A stretch of 64,000 nucleotides of DNA, taken from the NCBI RefSeq assembly GCF_001635455.1, contig NZ_LWEH01000552.1, forward strand, positions 1 to 64,000. The letters are read 5' to 3'. The notes beneath the pieces are model-generated. The model ran no database searches. It was not told where the DNA came from and saw only the letters and a list, made by a program, of their open reading frames with translations. A program made the position numbers and the translations under genes. Every line of letters starts with the position of its first letter. Positions within the stretch are counted from its first letter, which is position 1. This DNA comes from Vibrio sp. HI00D65 (GTDB lineage Bacteria > Pseudomonadota > Gammaproteobacteria > Enterobacterales > Vibrionaceae). Below are positions 1 to 7,903 of this stretch, one piece after another.

Positions 1-381
1 TGTACTTTGGTTCGATTACGAACTTATAGAGTAACGCCAATGTTACTTACTGGCTCTTCACGCAGTTCGTGGCGTAAGTCTTTAATCAACTCGATATCAC
101 GTTCCGTCGCTTCACGCAGCGGTCGGAAAATGGCCCACTGAACGTCCCATTCTTCACATACCGCTTCGTTTTCTTTCTGATTTTCGTTAGTCACTTCTTC
201 AGCGCCTTGAGCGAACTCAAGCTCAGCAACCGTTTTAACCGACTGTTGGCTTACTTTGATCACAGCTTCAAACATATGCTCGCGGTCAAGCAGACCATGA
301 ACAAGCGTTGCCAAACCTTGGCAAGCGTCCATTGCAGGGTAAACACCATAGAAGTCAAAATCGTCTGCGCTAGGGAAAAGT
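1..381 (-). repeat. Left arm of a 381-bp perfect inverted repeat
   Basis: Position p pairs with position 1386-p. The match is exact from base 1 (the window edge) to base 381, and breaks at 382 against 1004. This arm holds the 3' part of the intact yjaG-type gene. The repeat may continue beyond the left edge, so 381 bp is a minimum length. Confidence 0.95.
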
Positions 382-611
382 TCTTCAACCTTCTCTAATT
401 GGCGTTCAAAGTTCACCTTCGCCGTTTTAACCGTTAGGATTTCCCAAATACTATCCAAAACATCACGATAGATTCGAGCTTCCGCAAATTCTGTATTCTC
501 ACAAAACATGGCATAGTTAGGGTACATACGCTCGCATAGACACGCCATAAAGGTAATTTGTTGCCAAGGTTCTAACTTTTCAAGACGAACCTGCAGTGGA
601 TTCTGAAGCAT
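24..611 (-). CDS. yjaG: DUF416 (YjaG family) protein, intact copy
   Basis: This is a protein of about 195 residues of the DUF416/YjaG family, a conserved cytoplasmic protein of unknown function that sits next to hupA in enterobacteria and vibrios. It opens with MLQNPLQVRLEKLEPWQ, as family members do. A GTG two codons earlier (617) is also open, but ATG 611 fits the family start. The protein is acidic and helical, with no signal peptide or membrane segment. It is divergent from the truncated dehydrogenase gene at 683. Its 3' 358 coding bases are repeated in inverted orientation at 1006-1362. Its orientation here is opposite to that implied by the second 3' copy, which lies in the expected place beside the terminator and the CNNM gene. 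Family assignment is firm; function is unknown. Confidence 0.85.
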   Translation of the reverse strand: MLQNPLQVRLEKLEPWQQITFMACLCERMYPNYAMFCENTEFAEARIYRDVLDSIWEILTVKTAKVNFERQLEKVEELFPSADDFDFYGVYPAMDACQGLATLVHGLLDREHMFEAVIKVSQQSVKTVAELEFAQGAEEVTNENQKENEAVCEEWDVQWAIFRPLREATERDIELIKDLRHELREEPVSNIGVTL

Positions 612-682
612 AGTCACTCAATAATTGCAGAAAAAGACAGCGAAAGTGTACTTGATAAACCCTGGGGGGAAAAGGTAAGCCG

Positions 683-1126
683 ATGAACAATTTTACTAAT
701 AAGCTCTATATTGCTACTGAGCATGACGATACTTACGTACAACTGATTCTAAACCAAGATTTACCCGACCTAGAAATCACTCAAAACCCAGAGTCTGCAG
801 AGCTCGTATTAGCCTCACCTCCCCTCATCGCTGATCGTCTGAATGAATTTACGCAGTTAGATTGGCTACAAAGTACCTACGCTGGTATCAATAAACTCAC
901 TCAGCCCAACCTGCGCCATGATTACACCCTAACTAACGTGAAAGGTATCTTCGGGCCAGCGATCGCAGAGTACGTACTAGGTTATACCATTAGTCACTTC
1001 AGACACTTTTCCCTAGCGCAGACGATTTTGACTTCTATGGTGTTTACCCTGCAATGGACGCTTGCCAAGGTTTGGCAACGCTTGTTCATGGTCTGCTTGA
1101 CCGCGAGCATATGTTTGAAGCTGTGA
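683..1126 (+). pseudogene. Truncated D-2-hydroxyacid dehydrogenase fused to yjaG sequence
   Basis: The first 107 or so residues look like the N-terminal substrate-binding part of a D-isomer-specific 2-hydroxyacid dehydrogenase, with the family stretch LDWLQSTYAGINKL followed by a GIFGPAIAEYVLGY-like segment. A good ribosome binding site (AAGGTAAG) precedes ATG 683. At base 1005 the sequence switches to the inverted yjaG copy, which is entered out of the yjaG frame, so the last 40 residues are nonsense ending at 1126. The Rossmann NAD-binding domain and catalytic Arg/Glu/His are missing; complete proteins of this family have roughly 300 or more residues. It is non-functional as drawn, either by true rearrangement or by misassembly. 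Confidence 0.8.
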
Positions 1127-1385
1127 TCAAAGTAAGCCAACAGTCGGTTAAAACGGTTGCTGAGCTTGAGTTCGCTCAAGGCGCTGAAGAAGTGACTAAC
1201 GAAAATCAGAAAGAAAACGAAGCGGTATGTGAAGAATGGGACGTTCAGTGGGCCATTTTCCGACCGCTGCGTGAAGCGACGGAACGTGATATCGAGTTGA
1301 TTAAAGACTTACGCCACGAACTGCGTGAAGAGCCAGTAAGTAACATTGGCGTTACTCTATAAGTTCGTAATCGAACCAAAGTACA
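1005..1385 (+). repeat. Right arm of the 381-bp inverted repeat
   Basis: This is an exact reverse complement of bases 1-381. It starts inside the dehydrogenase reading frame, where both flanks share the string ACTTTTCCCTAG, and ends just before the palindromic terminator at 1391-1420. Confidence 0.95.
1006..1362 (+). pseudogene. yjaG-type (DUF416) 3' fragment
   Basis: This fragment reads the last 119 codons of the DUF416 protein in the forward direction, identical to the C-terminal part of the intact copy at 24-611. It has no start of its own: the first in-frame ATG, at 1054, is an internal Met of the parent protein. It lies directly upstream of the terminator and the CNNM gene, which is where the real 3' end of yjaG is expected. 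That suggests this side is the ancestral end and the block 382-1004 has been flipped or copied. Confidence 0.85.
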
Positions 1386-1390
1386 TATCA

Positions 1391-1420
1391 AAACAAAGGC
1401 TCCCTTGGGAGCCTTTGTTT
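1391..1420. terminator. Bidirectional terminator, 30-bp palindrome
   Basis: Two 14-base arms (AAACAAAGGCTCCC and its complement) flank a TT loop, with T- and A-rich ends. It serves the rightward yjaG end and the leftward CNNM gene. Confidence 0.9.
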
Positions 1421-1443
1421 TATCTATTGATAACCAATTCAGA

Positions 1444-2595
1444 TTAAGCGTCTTTTTTCTCTTCTTTAGACGGTTGCTCTTTGTCGGTTGCCTTCGAATC
1501 TGAAGTGTCGTTATCCGCTTGAGTTTCTTCTTCAAACTCGTCTTCTTCATCGCGGCTCTCAATTACGCCGTGTTTCTCTTTCCATTTTTCCCAGCGTTGG
1601 AATGCCAACTCTTGCATGTCGGTCGTTTTATCCGCTTCATCAACAATCTCTTCACCTACTAGGTGCTCAAAGATGTCTTCTAGGGTAATGATGCCCTGAA
1701 TTGTGCCGTATTCATCAACAACAAGAGATAGCTGAAGGCGTTGAGCCATCATCTGATCGAACGCTTTTGGTAATGGCAGATTATTCAGTAACACGTGAAT
1801 AGGGCGCATTACGTCACCCAGTGGCTTTTCGCCACAACCCGCTTGTTGCAGCTTAAACAGCTCTAAGCGGTGTACAAAACCGATGATATTGTCGCTTTGC
1901 TCGCTGTAAACCAGCGGGCGTGAGAATGGCGTGTCTTTATGGTCAGCAAGGAACTGATTGATGCTCATTTCAGCATCGACACGGAACACAACAGGTCGTG
2001 GTGTCATTACTTGAGTCACAGGCACATCTTGAATACCTAATAGGTTGCTTAGGATTTTCGATTCACCTTCTGCAAACTCACCACTCTCTTTTGCCAAAAT
2101 CGCCATTGCAGATAGCTCGTCACGCATTTTTGGAGCTTCGTGGCCACGAGCCAATCGCTTAGTGATTTGCTCTGAGAACCACACAAACGGAGTTAGGAAG
2201 AACACCATCCAACGAAGTACGCTCGCCGATGCTGGCGCAAGTTGACGCCAGTAAGTTGCCCCAATTGTTTTTGGAACGATTTCAGACAGTACTAAGATAC
2301 CTAGAGTCAGTACGGCTGAGAATACACCTAACCATTGGCTACCAAAAACTACCGCCGCTTGTGCACCTGCGGTCGCAGCACCAATTGTGTGCGCGATGGT
2401 GTTAAGCGTTAAAATTGACGCTAGTGGGCGGTCGATGTCTGTTTTCAGTTTGTCTAACGACTCTGCTGCAGGATGCCCATTTTGTTTTAGTTGAGCGATG
2501 TAGCTCGGACTAATACTCAAAAGTACAGCTTCCAAAACAGAACAAATGAAAGAAACTCCAATGGCGATGGAGACGTAAATAGTTAGCAGCAGCAT
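1444..2595 (-). CDS. CNNM/CorC-type membrane protein (DUF21 + CBS pair)
   Basis: This is an inner-membrane protein of 383 residues. Residues 1-190 form a DUF21/CNNM transmembrane domain with about four hydrophobic helices and the conserved stretch LSEIVPKTIGA. Residues 195-320 form a CBS-domain pair (VTQVMTPRPVVF ... VVDEYGTIQGIITLEDIFEHLVGEEI). The C-terminal CorC_HlyC domain found in longer relatives is absent; instead there is a tail rich in Asp, Glu and Lys. Family members are linked to Mg2+/Co2+ export or other ion transport, with the CBS pair acting as a nucleotide sensor; the substrate of this one cannot be told from sequence. It is a single-gene unit on the minus strand, convergent with the yjaG fragment. 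Confidence 0.85.
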   Translation of the reverse strand: MLLLTIYVSIAIGVSFICSVLEAVLLSISPSYIAQLKQNGHPAAESLDKLKTDIDRPLASILTLNTIAHTIGAATAGAQAAVVFGSQWLGVFSAVLTLGILVLSEIVPKTIGATYWRQLAPASASVLRWMVFFLTPFVWFSEQITKRLARGHEAPKMRDELSAMAILAKESGEFAEGESKILSNLLGIQDVPVTQVMTPRPVVFRVDAEMSINQFLADHKDTPFSRPLVYSEQSDNIIGFVHRLELFKLQQAGCGEKPLGDVMRPIHVLLNNLPLPKAFDQMMAQRLQLSLVVDEYGTIQGIITLEDIFEHLVGEEIVDEADKTTDMQELAFQRWEKWKEKHGVIESRDEEDEFEEETQADNDTSDSKATDKEQPSKEEKKDA

Positions 2596-2865
2596 GTTTG
2601 CCCTTAAATTAAATTGTACGCTTTATCAGCGATTCAGCGTGGATTATAGAGAAAAAGTAGTGGCTAGGTCATCATTAATTTTGCGCTCAGCCCCTTTTAA
2701 ATAAGGGCTTGCTTAATAAAATCAGTAACAAATTGTGAGTTATTACTCATATTATGGCTAAAACTACGGCATTAGAGTCAAAGATCGGCGACAAACCTTT
2801 GCCAGATGGGGCATTTATGTTTTAGAGTGAATTGAATTCAAAAATACAAAGAAGGGAAACCTAAA
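2596..2865. other. Intergenic promoter region of CNNM gene and hupA
   Basis: This is a 270-bp divergent region with no open frame. It holds a short inverted repeat (AGCCC...GGGCT, 2690-2710). The hupA ribosome binding site GAAGGG lies about 10 bases before its ATG. I could not place promoters with confidence. Confidence 0.5.
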
Positions 2866-3138
2866 ATGAACAAGACTCAATTAATCGACTTTATTGCTGA
2901 AAAAGCGGACCTTTCTAAAGCACAAGCTAAAGCTGCTCTAGAAGCGACTCTTGGTGGTGTAACAGATGCTCTTAAAGATGGCGATCAAGTTCAGCTAATT
3001 GGTTTTGGTACTTTTAAAGTAAACCACCGTGCAGCTCGCACTGGTCGTAACCCAAAAACTGGTGATGAGATCCAAATCGCTGCTGCAAACGTTCCAGCAT
3101 TTGTTGCAGGTAAAGCGCTGAAAGATTCAGTGAAATAA
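2866..3138 (+). CDS. hupA: DNA-binding protein HU-alpha
   Basis: This 90-residue histone-like nucleoid protein forms HU dimers that bend and compact DNA. It shows the HU fold along its whole length: the helical N-terminus MNKTQLIDFIAEKADLSK, the GFGTF motif near residue 46, and the DNA-intercalating beta-arm tip RTGRNPKTG around residues 58-66 with the conserved proline. The length is exactly that of E. coli HupA. It lies between yjaG and a DUF1481 lipoprotein gene, followed by purD/purH, as in other vibrios and enterobacteria. A terminator hairpin follows 6 bases after the stop codon. Confidence 0.97.
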   Translation: MNKTQLIDFIAEKADLSKAQAKAALEATLGGVTDALKDGDQVQLIGFGTFKVNHRAARTGRNPKTGDEIQIAAANVPAFVAGKALKDSVK

Positions 3139-3144
3139 TCTAAA

Positions 3145-3185
3145 CTGTACCGAGGTAGTCGTATTCCACCTCGGTACAGGTTTTT
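3145..3185 (+). terminator. hupA terminator overlapping the next gene's ribosome binding site
   Basis: A perfect 12-bp stem (CTGTACCGAGGT at 3145-3156 and its complement at 3168-3179) with an 11-base loop is followed by TTTTT ending at 3185. The ATG of the downstream lipoprotein gene starts at 3186, and its only AGG ribosome binding sequence (3178-3180) lies at the foot of the stem. Confidence 0.85.
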
Positions 3186-3890
3186 ATGAAAAAAGCATTT
3201 CTTCTCGTTTCACTATTATCTACATTTCTCATTGGCTGTTCTTCAACAAGCCCTCGCAAAAACCTAGAACAATTTGAAACTTACACCGGCGGCCAAGTTA
3301 TGGGCGACGCGACAAGTTTTTACTGGGTGACCAACAAGCTCACGCAACCTCATACATCAGCAGATTACGTTACCGTCGGTGATTACGGTTGGTATCAAAC
3401 TGATTACGCCTGGTCGGAAGGTGTGCTTCGCGAATTTATCCGTGAAGGCGAGCAGCGCAACGCATCGAATGAACTGGCTCCATATCGCGTTCATGTACGT
3501 TTCAACAAATCAGGCGAAGCTGTATACCAGCAGTTCCGCATTGCTGGCAAAATTCTACCTATCCGATCTTCACAGTTAGAGAGCTATAAGAAAGAAGCCT
3601 CACAGGTCTTAGAGACCACGGCTAAGCAGAATGACGAAGGATTCAAATTGGTCCAAGGCTATTGGAACGGTCAGTCTTTTGAAACTTGCTCGGGGAAAGA
3701 GTTTTCAAGCATCGATATCAACCAAGCTTTACCCAACTTTGTGATTAACCGTTTGGCATCAGTGGAAAGCTATGCGGCCTTTCTTGGCAGTGATTCACTA
3801 GGAAAAATCACTGTAGAGGAGCTATTGATGTTGGCGGAACAAAGCCATGATTGTGTTGTAAGACCATCACTGCTGAAGAGTAGCGAATAG
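3186..3890 (+). CDS. DUF1481 lipoprotein (YjaH-like)
   Basis: This is a 234-residue protein with a lipoprotein signal peptide: positively charged MKK, a hydrophobic core, and the lipobox LIGC, with Cys18 as the likely lipidated residue followed by SST. The rest resembles the DUF1481 family that follows hupA in many gammaproteobacteria; its role is unknown. It is expected in the outer membrane or periplasm. The start at 3186 is fixed by the signal peptide. That places the ribosome binding site inside the hupA terminator stem, so translation, and perhaps transcription, should depend on readthrough of that hairpin or on a promoter within hupA. Confidence 0.8.
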   Translation: MKKAFLLVSLLSTFLIGCSSTSPRKNLEQFETYTGGQVMGDATSFYWVTNKLTQPHTSADYVTVGDYGWYQTDYAWSEGVLREFIREGEQRNASNELAPYRVHVRFNKSGEAVYQQFRIAGKILPIRSSQLESYKKEASQVLETTAKQNDEGFKLVQGYWNGQSFETCSGKEFSSIDINQALPNFVINRLASVESYAAFLGSDSLGKITVEELLMLAEQSHDCVVRPSLLKSSE

Positions 3891-3899
3891 AACATTAAA

Positions 3900-3928
3900 A
3901 GTATTTGGCCTACTGTAGGCTAAATACT
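3900..3928 (+). terminator. Hairpin after the DUF1481 gene
   Basis: A 14-bp stem with one G-U pair (AGTATTTGGCCTAC and GTAGGCTAAATACT) and a single-base loop, followed by TTATT. It is either a weak terminator or the first of two 3' hairpins. Confidence 0.55.
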
Positions 3929-3960
3929 TATTAGTCTGTACATTTGTACGTAGGATAATA

Positions 3961-3988
3961 AAAAAGGCGCCCATTAAGGCGCCTTTTT
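3961..3988. terminator. Bidirectional terminator between the DUF1481 gene and purD
   Basis: The stem is AAAAAGGCGCC / GGCGCCTTTTT with a 6-base loop. It lies between convergent genes and can end transcription from both sides. Confidence 0.9.
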
Positions 3989-4050
3989 CTATTCTTGGCT
4001 TGCTGTCATTTACCTACTGTTATTGGAAAGTAAGCGAGTGACAACAGTGG

Positions 4051-5340
4051 TTACTGCTCTTGCTCGCGCGCAATCGCACGGTAACCAATGTCATTGCGAT
4101 GGAACATACCATTCCAGCTCACTTGCTTAGTTAGCGCGTAAGCACGCTCCTGAGCTTCAGAGACCGTGTTCCCTAGTGCTGTAGCACAAAGTACACGACC
4201 ACCGTTTGTCACAACATCGCCAGCTTCGTTATTTGCAGTACCAGCGTGGAAAATCTTTTGACCTTCAACTTCGCTTGTTGGCAGTGAAATTACGTCACCT
4301 TTTGCGTAGTCAGCAGGGTAGCCGCCAGCCGCAAGAACAACACCGATAGAAGCACGTGGATCCCACTTAGATTCTGCTTCGTCCAGCTTCTCGTCGATAG
4401 CCATTAGGCAAAGTTCAACAAGGTCTGACTCCATACGCATCATGATAGGTTGAGTTTCTGGATCGCCGAAGCGGCAGTTGTATTCAATAACTTTCGGAGT
4501 GCCGTCAGCGTCGATCATTAGGCCAGCGTATAGGAAACCAGTGTAAGGTGCGCCTTCTGCGTCCATGCCGCGTACCGTTGGGTAGATCACTTCTTCAAGG
4601 ATACGGTTATGGATTTCTGGTGTTACCACTGGAGCTGGAGAGTAAGCACCCATGCCGCCTGTGTTAGGGCCAGTGTCTTTGTCGCCAACACGTTTGTGGT
4701 CTTGGCTGGTGGCCATAGGCAGAACGCTAGAGCCGTCAACCATCACGATGAAGCTTGCTTCTTCGCCTTCAAGGAACTCTTCGATAACTACGCGGCTGCC
4801 AGCTTCGCCAAATGCGTTGCCTGCTAGCATGTCTTTGATTGCGTCTTCCGCTTCTTCCAGAGTCATCGCAACGATAACGCCTTTACCAGCTGCAAGGCCG
4901 TCAGCTTTAACTACGATTGGTGCTCCTTGTTCACGAACGTAAGCGATAGCTGGCTCAATTTCAGTGAAGTTCGCGTAAGAACCAGTTGGGATATCGTGCC
5001 GAGCTAGGAAGTCTTTAGTGAATGCTTTAGAGCCTTCTAGCTGTGCTGCTGCTTGAGTTGGACCAAAGATAGGCAGACCCACTTCGCGGAAGGCGTCAAC
5101 CACACCAATAACGAGTGGTGCTTCTGGACCAACGATAGTCAGTTCGATTTTTTTCTCTTGAGCAAACGCTACTAAACCAGCGATATCTTCAACGCCGATG
5201 TTTACGTTTTCTAGTTTTGGCTCAAGTGCAGTACCTGCGTTACCCGGAGTAACGAATACTGTTTCAACGTTTGGGTTTTGCGCTGCTTTCCAACCCAAAG
5301 CATGTTCTCTACCGCCAGCACCAATAATTAATACATTCAT
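4051..5340 (-). CDS. purD: Phosphoribosylamine-glycine ligase
   Basis: This enzyme joins glycine to 5-phosphoribosylamine with ATP, the second step of de novo purine synthesis, in the cytoplasm. The 429-residue length is standard for GARS. The N-terminal domain begins MNVLIIGAGGREHALGWK. The ATP-grasp domain covers about residues 100-330, with VKADGLAAGKGV near residue 145 and the GARS signature RFGDPETQ near residue 290. It is transcribed after purH on the same strand, 85 bp downstream, with a hairpin in the gap that may lower purD expression relative to purH. Confidence 0.97.
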   Translation of the reverse strand: MNVLIIGAGGREHALGWKAAQNPNVETVFVTPGNAGTALEPKLENVNIGVEDIAGLVAFAQEKKIELTIVGPEAPLVIGVVDAFREVGLPIFGPTQAAAQLEGSKAFTKDFLARHDIPTGSYANFTEIEPAIAYVREQGAPIVVKADGLAAGKGVIVAMTLEEAEDAIKDMLAGNAFGEAGSRVVIEEFLEGEEASFIVMVDGSSVLPMATSQDHKRVGDKDTGPNTGGMGAYSPAPVVTPEIHNRILEEVIYPTVRGMDAEGAPYTGFLYAGLMIDADGTPKVIEYNCRFGDPETQPIMMRMESDLVELCLMAIDEKLDEAESKWDPRASIGVVLAAGGYPADYAKGDVISLPTSEVEGQKIFHAGTANNEAGDVVTNGGRVLCATALGNTVSEAQERAYALTKQVSWNGMFHRNDIGYRAIAREQEQ

Positions 5341-5366
5341 GTTTCAATCCTTAAGTCTTTAATTCT

Positions 5367-5393
5367 TAAAAGCCCCTCAAAGTTGAGAGGCTC
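5367..5393 (-). terminator. Hairpin between purH and purD
   Basis: Read on the minus strand, an imperfect GC-rich stem (AGCCTCTCAA / TTGAGGGGCT) is followed by a short T run. It sits between two genes of one pathway, so it may be a partial terminator that tunes purD. Confidence 0.6.
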
Positions 5394-5425
5394 GATAATT
5401 ACTAATCGTTTCGATAAACAGGAAA

Positions 5426-7018
5426 TTAGTGGCGGAAGTGACGCATGCCAGTAAAGATCATCGCCATGCCGTGCTCGTCTGCTGCAGCGATAACTTCGTC
5501 ATCACGCATAGAGCCACCCGGTTGGATAACGCACTTGATGCCCGCTTCTGCAGCCGCGTCGATACCGTCACGAAATGGGAAGAATGCATCTGATGCCATT
5601 ACACAACCTTCAACCTGTAGGCCTTCGTCTGCAGCTTTGATGCCTGCGATTTTCGCAGAGTAAACGCGGCTCATTTGGCCAGCGCCTACGCCGATAGTCA
5701 TGTCACCTTTCGAGTAAACGATAGCGTTAGATTTCACGTACTTCGCTACTTTCCAGCAGAATAGGGCATCTTTTAGCTCTTCAGCGGTTGGTTGGCGCTT
5801 AGAAACGACTTTAAGGTCATCTTGAGACACCATGCCTTGGTCGCGGTCTTGAACCAGTAGGCCGCCGTTAACGCGCTTCACGTCAAAGCCAGTTGTCTTA
5901 GTTGTCCACTCACCACACTCAAGTAGGCGAAGGTTTTTCTTAGCAGCTACGATTTCTACTGCTTCAGCAGAAACAGAAGGAGCAATGATAACTTCAACGA
6001 ATTGGCGCTCAGTGATAGCCGTTGCTGTTGCAGCGTCTAGTTCACGGTTGAATGCGATGATGCCACCAAATGCAGACGTTGGGTCTGTTTTGAACGCACG
6101 GTCGTAAGCTTCTAGGATATCTTCACCTAGTGCTACACCACATGGGTTAGCGTGCTTAACGATCACACATGCTGGCTCGTCGAACTCTTTCACACACTCA
6201 AGTGCTGCGTCAGTGTCGGCGATGTTGTTGTAAGAAAGCGCTTTGCCTTGGATTTGGCGAGCACTAGAAACTGATGCTTCTTCAGGGTTTGCTTCAACGT
6301 AGAATGCTGCTGCTTGGTGGCTGTTCTCACCGTAGCGCATGTCTTGTTTTTTCTCGAACTGTTGGTTGAACGTGCGAGGGAATTTAGACTCTTCATCACC
6401 TTCCTTGTTCTCACCGTAAGATGGAACCATAGTACCGAAGTAGTTAGCGATCATGCCGTCGTAAGAGGCTGTATGCTCGAATGCTGCGATAGCTAGGTCG
6501 AAGCGAGTCTCTAGTGTTAGAGATTTCTCGTTCGCGTCCATTTCAGCGATAACACGGTCGTAGTTGTGAGCGTTAACAACGATAGTTACGTCTTTGTGAT
6601 TTTTCGCTGCAGAGCGAACCATTGTTGGACCACCGATATCGATGTTCTCAACTGCGTCAGCAAGCGTACAGCCTTCTTTAGCAACGGTTTCTGCGAATGG
6701 GTATAGGTTTACAACAACCATATCGATAGGGTTGATACCGTGAGTTTCCATCACGTCATCGTCTTGGCCGCGACGGCCTAGAACACCACCATGAACTTTT
6801 GGATGCAGAGTCTTAACACGGCCGTCCATCATTTCTGGGAAACCAGTGTAGTCAGATACTTCTGTAACAGAGATGCCTTTTTCAGCAAGCAGGCGAGCAG
6901 TGCCACCGGTAGATAGGATATCTACACCACGGTTAGCAAGAGCTTGTGCAAATTCAACGATACCAGTTTTGTCTGATACGCTGATTAGAGCGCGGCGAAT
7001 TGGACGAGCGTTATTCAT
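5426..7018 (-). CDS. purH: Bifunctional AICAR formyltransferase / IMP cyclohydrolase
   Basis: This enzyme carries out the last two steps of IMP synthesis: formyl transfer to AICAR and ring closure. The 530-residue length fits the family (529 in E. coli). Residues 1-200 are the MGS-like IMP cyclohydrolase domain, starting RRALISVSDKTGIVEFA and with STGGTARLL at about 35. The rest is the formyltransferase domain, containing VIVKHANPCGVA near residue 287 and GAGQMSR near 450. It is the first gene of purH-purD. A PurR-like operator is found 222 bp upstream at 7240-7255. Confidence 0.97.
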   Translation of the reverse strand: MNNARPIRRALISVSDKTGIVEFAQALANRGVDILSTGGTARLLAEKGISVTEVSDYTGFPEMMDGRVKTLHPKVHGGVLGRRGQDDDVMETHGINPIDMVVVNLYPFAETVAKEGCTLADAVENIDIGGPTMVRSAAKNHKDVTIVVNAHNYDRVIAEMDANEKSLTLETRFDLAIAAFEHTASYDGMIANYFGTMVPSYGENKEGDEESKFPRTFNQQFEKKQDMRYGENSHQAAAFYVEANPEEASVSSARQIQGKALSYNNIADTDAALECVKEFDEPACVIVKHANPCGVALGEDILEAYDRAFKTDPTSAFGGIIAFNRELDAATATAITERQFVEVIIAPSVSAEAVEIVAAKKNLRLLECGEWTTKTTGFDVKRVNGGLLVQDRDQGMVSQDDLKVVSKRQPTAEELKDALFCWKVAKYVKSNAIVYSKGDMTIGVGAGQMSRVYSAKIAGIKAADEGLQVEGCVMASDAFFPFRDGIDAAAEAGIKCVIQPGGSMRDDEVIAAADEHGMAMIFTGMRHFRH

Positions 7019-7343
7019 GCTTCCATCTTCCTCAAATTCATGGGGTTAAAATAAAGATATTTGCCAAAAAAGAACTTGTTTCTATCTTCTCAACGTGGAT
7101 TATTCTAGATTCCAGTAAGAGATAAAATATTGGCCAGTTTTGGGAAAGACCTTTGAGGCTAGTCTTACGATTAAGCTATAAGATAACCAACTCCAAATTT
7201 GATGGCGCAGATTCTAACTAATTTATTACAAAAAAGCTCGCGCAATCGTTTGGCATCTCAAAAATAATTATGAAAAGTGCCATTTCAGCCTAAAAAGTAA
7301 CGATAAGGTTAATTGTGAAATGGATGAAGGAATAGGGAAAAAC
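7019..7343. other. Divergent control region purH / zntR
   Basis: This is about 325 bp without a gene. It contains the PurR-like site at 7240-7255 and is otherwise AT-rich. If the site controls purH, the purH mRNA would have a leader of roughly 200 bases; I see no riboswitch fold in it. Confidence 0.5.
7240..7255. promoter_or_regulatory. PurR-like operator
   Basis: GCGCAATCGTTTGGCA matches 11 of 16 positions of the E. coli PurR consensus ACGCAAACGTTTGCGT, including the central CG and the GTTTG half. It lies upstream of purH, a classical PurR target. Confidence 0.55.
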
Positions 7344-7775
7344 ATGTTTCAGATCGGTGAATTAGCGAAACGATGCGGTGTGACAGCCGATACCTTACGC
7401 TTTTATGAAAAAAATAATTTGATTGCTCCAGCGAGCCGCAGTGAATCGGGTTATCGCCTATATGATGAAAATAACCAAAAACAGGTGACCTTTATTCTCA
7501 AATCTAAAGAGTTGGGGCTGAGTTTAGATGAGATTAAAGAATTGCTCGAGATTCGCTTGGAAGCGACGCAACATAGCTGTGCGGAGGTGAAGTCCATCAC
7601 CACCGCCAAGCTGGAGATGATTGATGAGAAGATTACTGAGTTAACTAAGATCCGTACAGCACTTAAAAAGATTAACGATGCGTGTTGTGGCCATATAGAT
7701 GACAACGCTAGCCATTGTTCGATTCTGGCTGCACTAGATTCTGAAAATGTTGAAAAAGGGCGCTGCTGCAGCTAA
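7344..7775 (+). CDS. zntR: MerR-family Zn(II)-responsive regulator
   Basis: This is a 143-residue MerR-family activator that senses zinc and switches on the zinc exporter gene zntA, which is not in this window. The winged helix-turn-helix covers residues 1-70 (MFQIGELAKRCGVTADTLRFYEKNNLI), followed by a dimerisation helix and a metal-binding loop with Cys79, Cys114, Cys115, His117, His124 and Cys125, close to the ZntR pattern. An in-frame ATG at 7320 exists, but ATG 7344 is preferred: it matches the family start and has AGGG at a suitable distance. Cd or Pb sensing cannot be excluded. Confidence 0.85.
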   Translation: MFQIGELAKRCGVTADTLRFYEKNNLIAPASRSESGYRLYDENNQKQVTFILKSKELGLSLDEIKELLEIRLEATQHSCAEVKSITTAKLEMIDEKITELTKIRTALKKINDACCGHIDDNASHCSILAALDSENVEKGRCCS

Positions 7776-7841
7776 CAGGCCGCTCCGGTTAATGTGGAGC
7801 CTTATCACTCCCAACTTCTCTCTTCCTCAATCTACAAGCCC

Positions 7842-7877
7842 AAAAAAAAGCCAAACTCAATGAATGAGCCTGGCTTT
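7842..7877 (-). terminator. fis terminator
   Basis: On the minus strand, AAAGCCAGGCTCA pairs with TGAGTTTGGCTTT (two G-U pairs) around a 5-base loop, followed by eight T. Confidence 0.85.
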
Positions 7878-7903
7878 CAATTCAATTAATTACGAAAGAA
7901 CGA

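Noticed and set aside
207..398. A small open frame antisense to yjaG, repeated at 994-1179
   Set aside because: The two copies exist only because of the inverted repeat. The frame lies wholly opposite the DUF416 coding sequence and has no ribosome binding site.
1..1385. An insertion sequence or transposon bounded by the inverted repeat
   Set aside because: The repeat arms are coding sequence of yjaG, there is no transposase or target-site duplication, and the enclosed 623 bases are ordinary gene ends.
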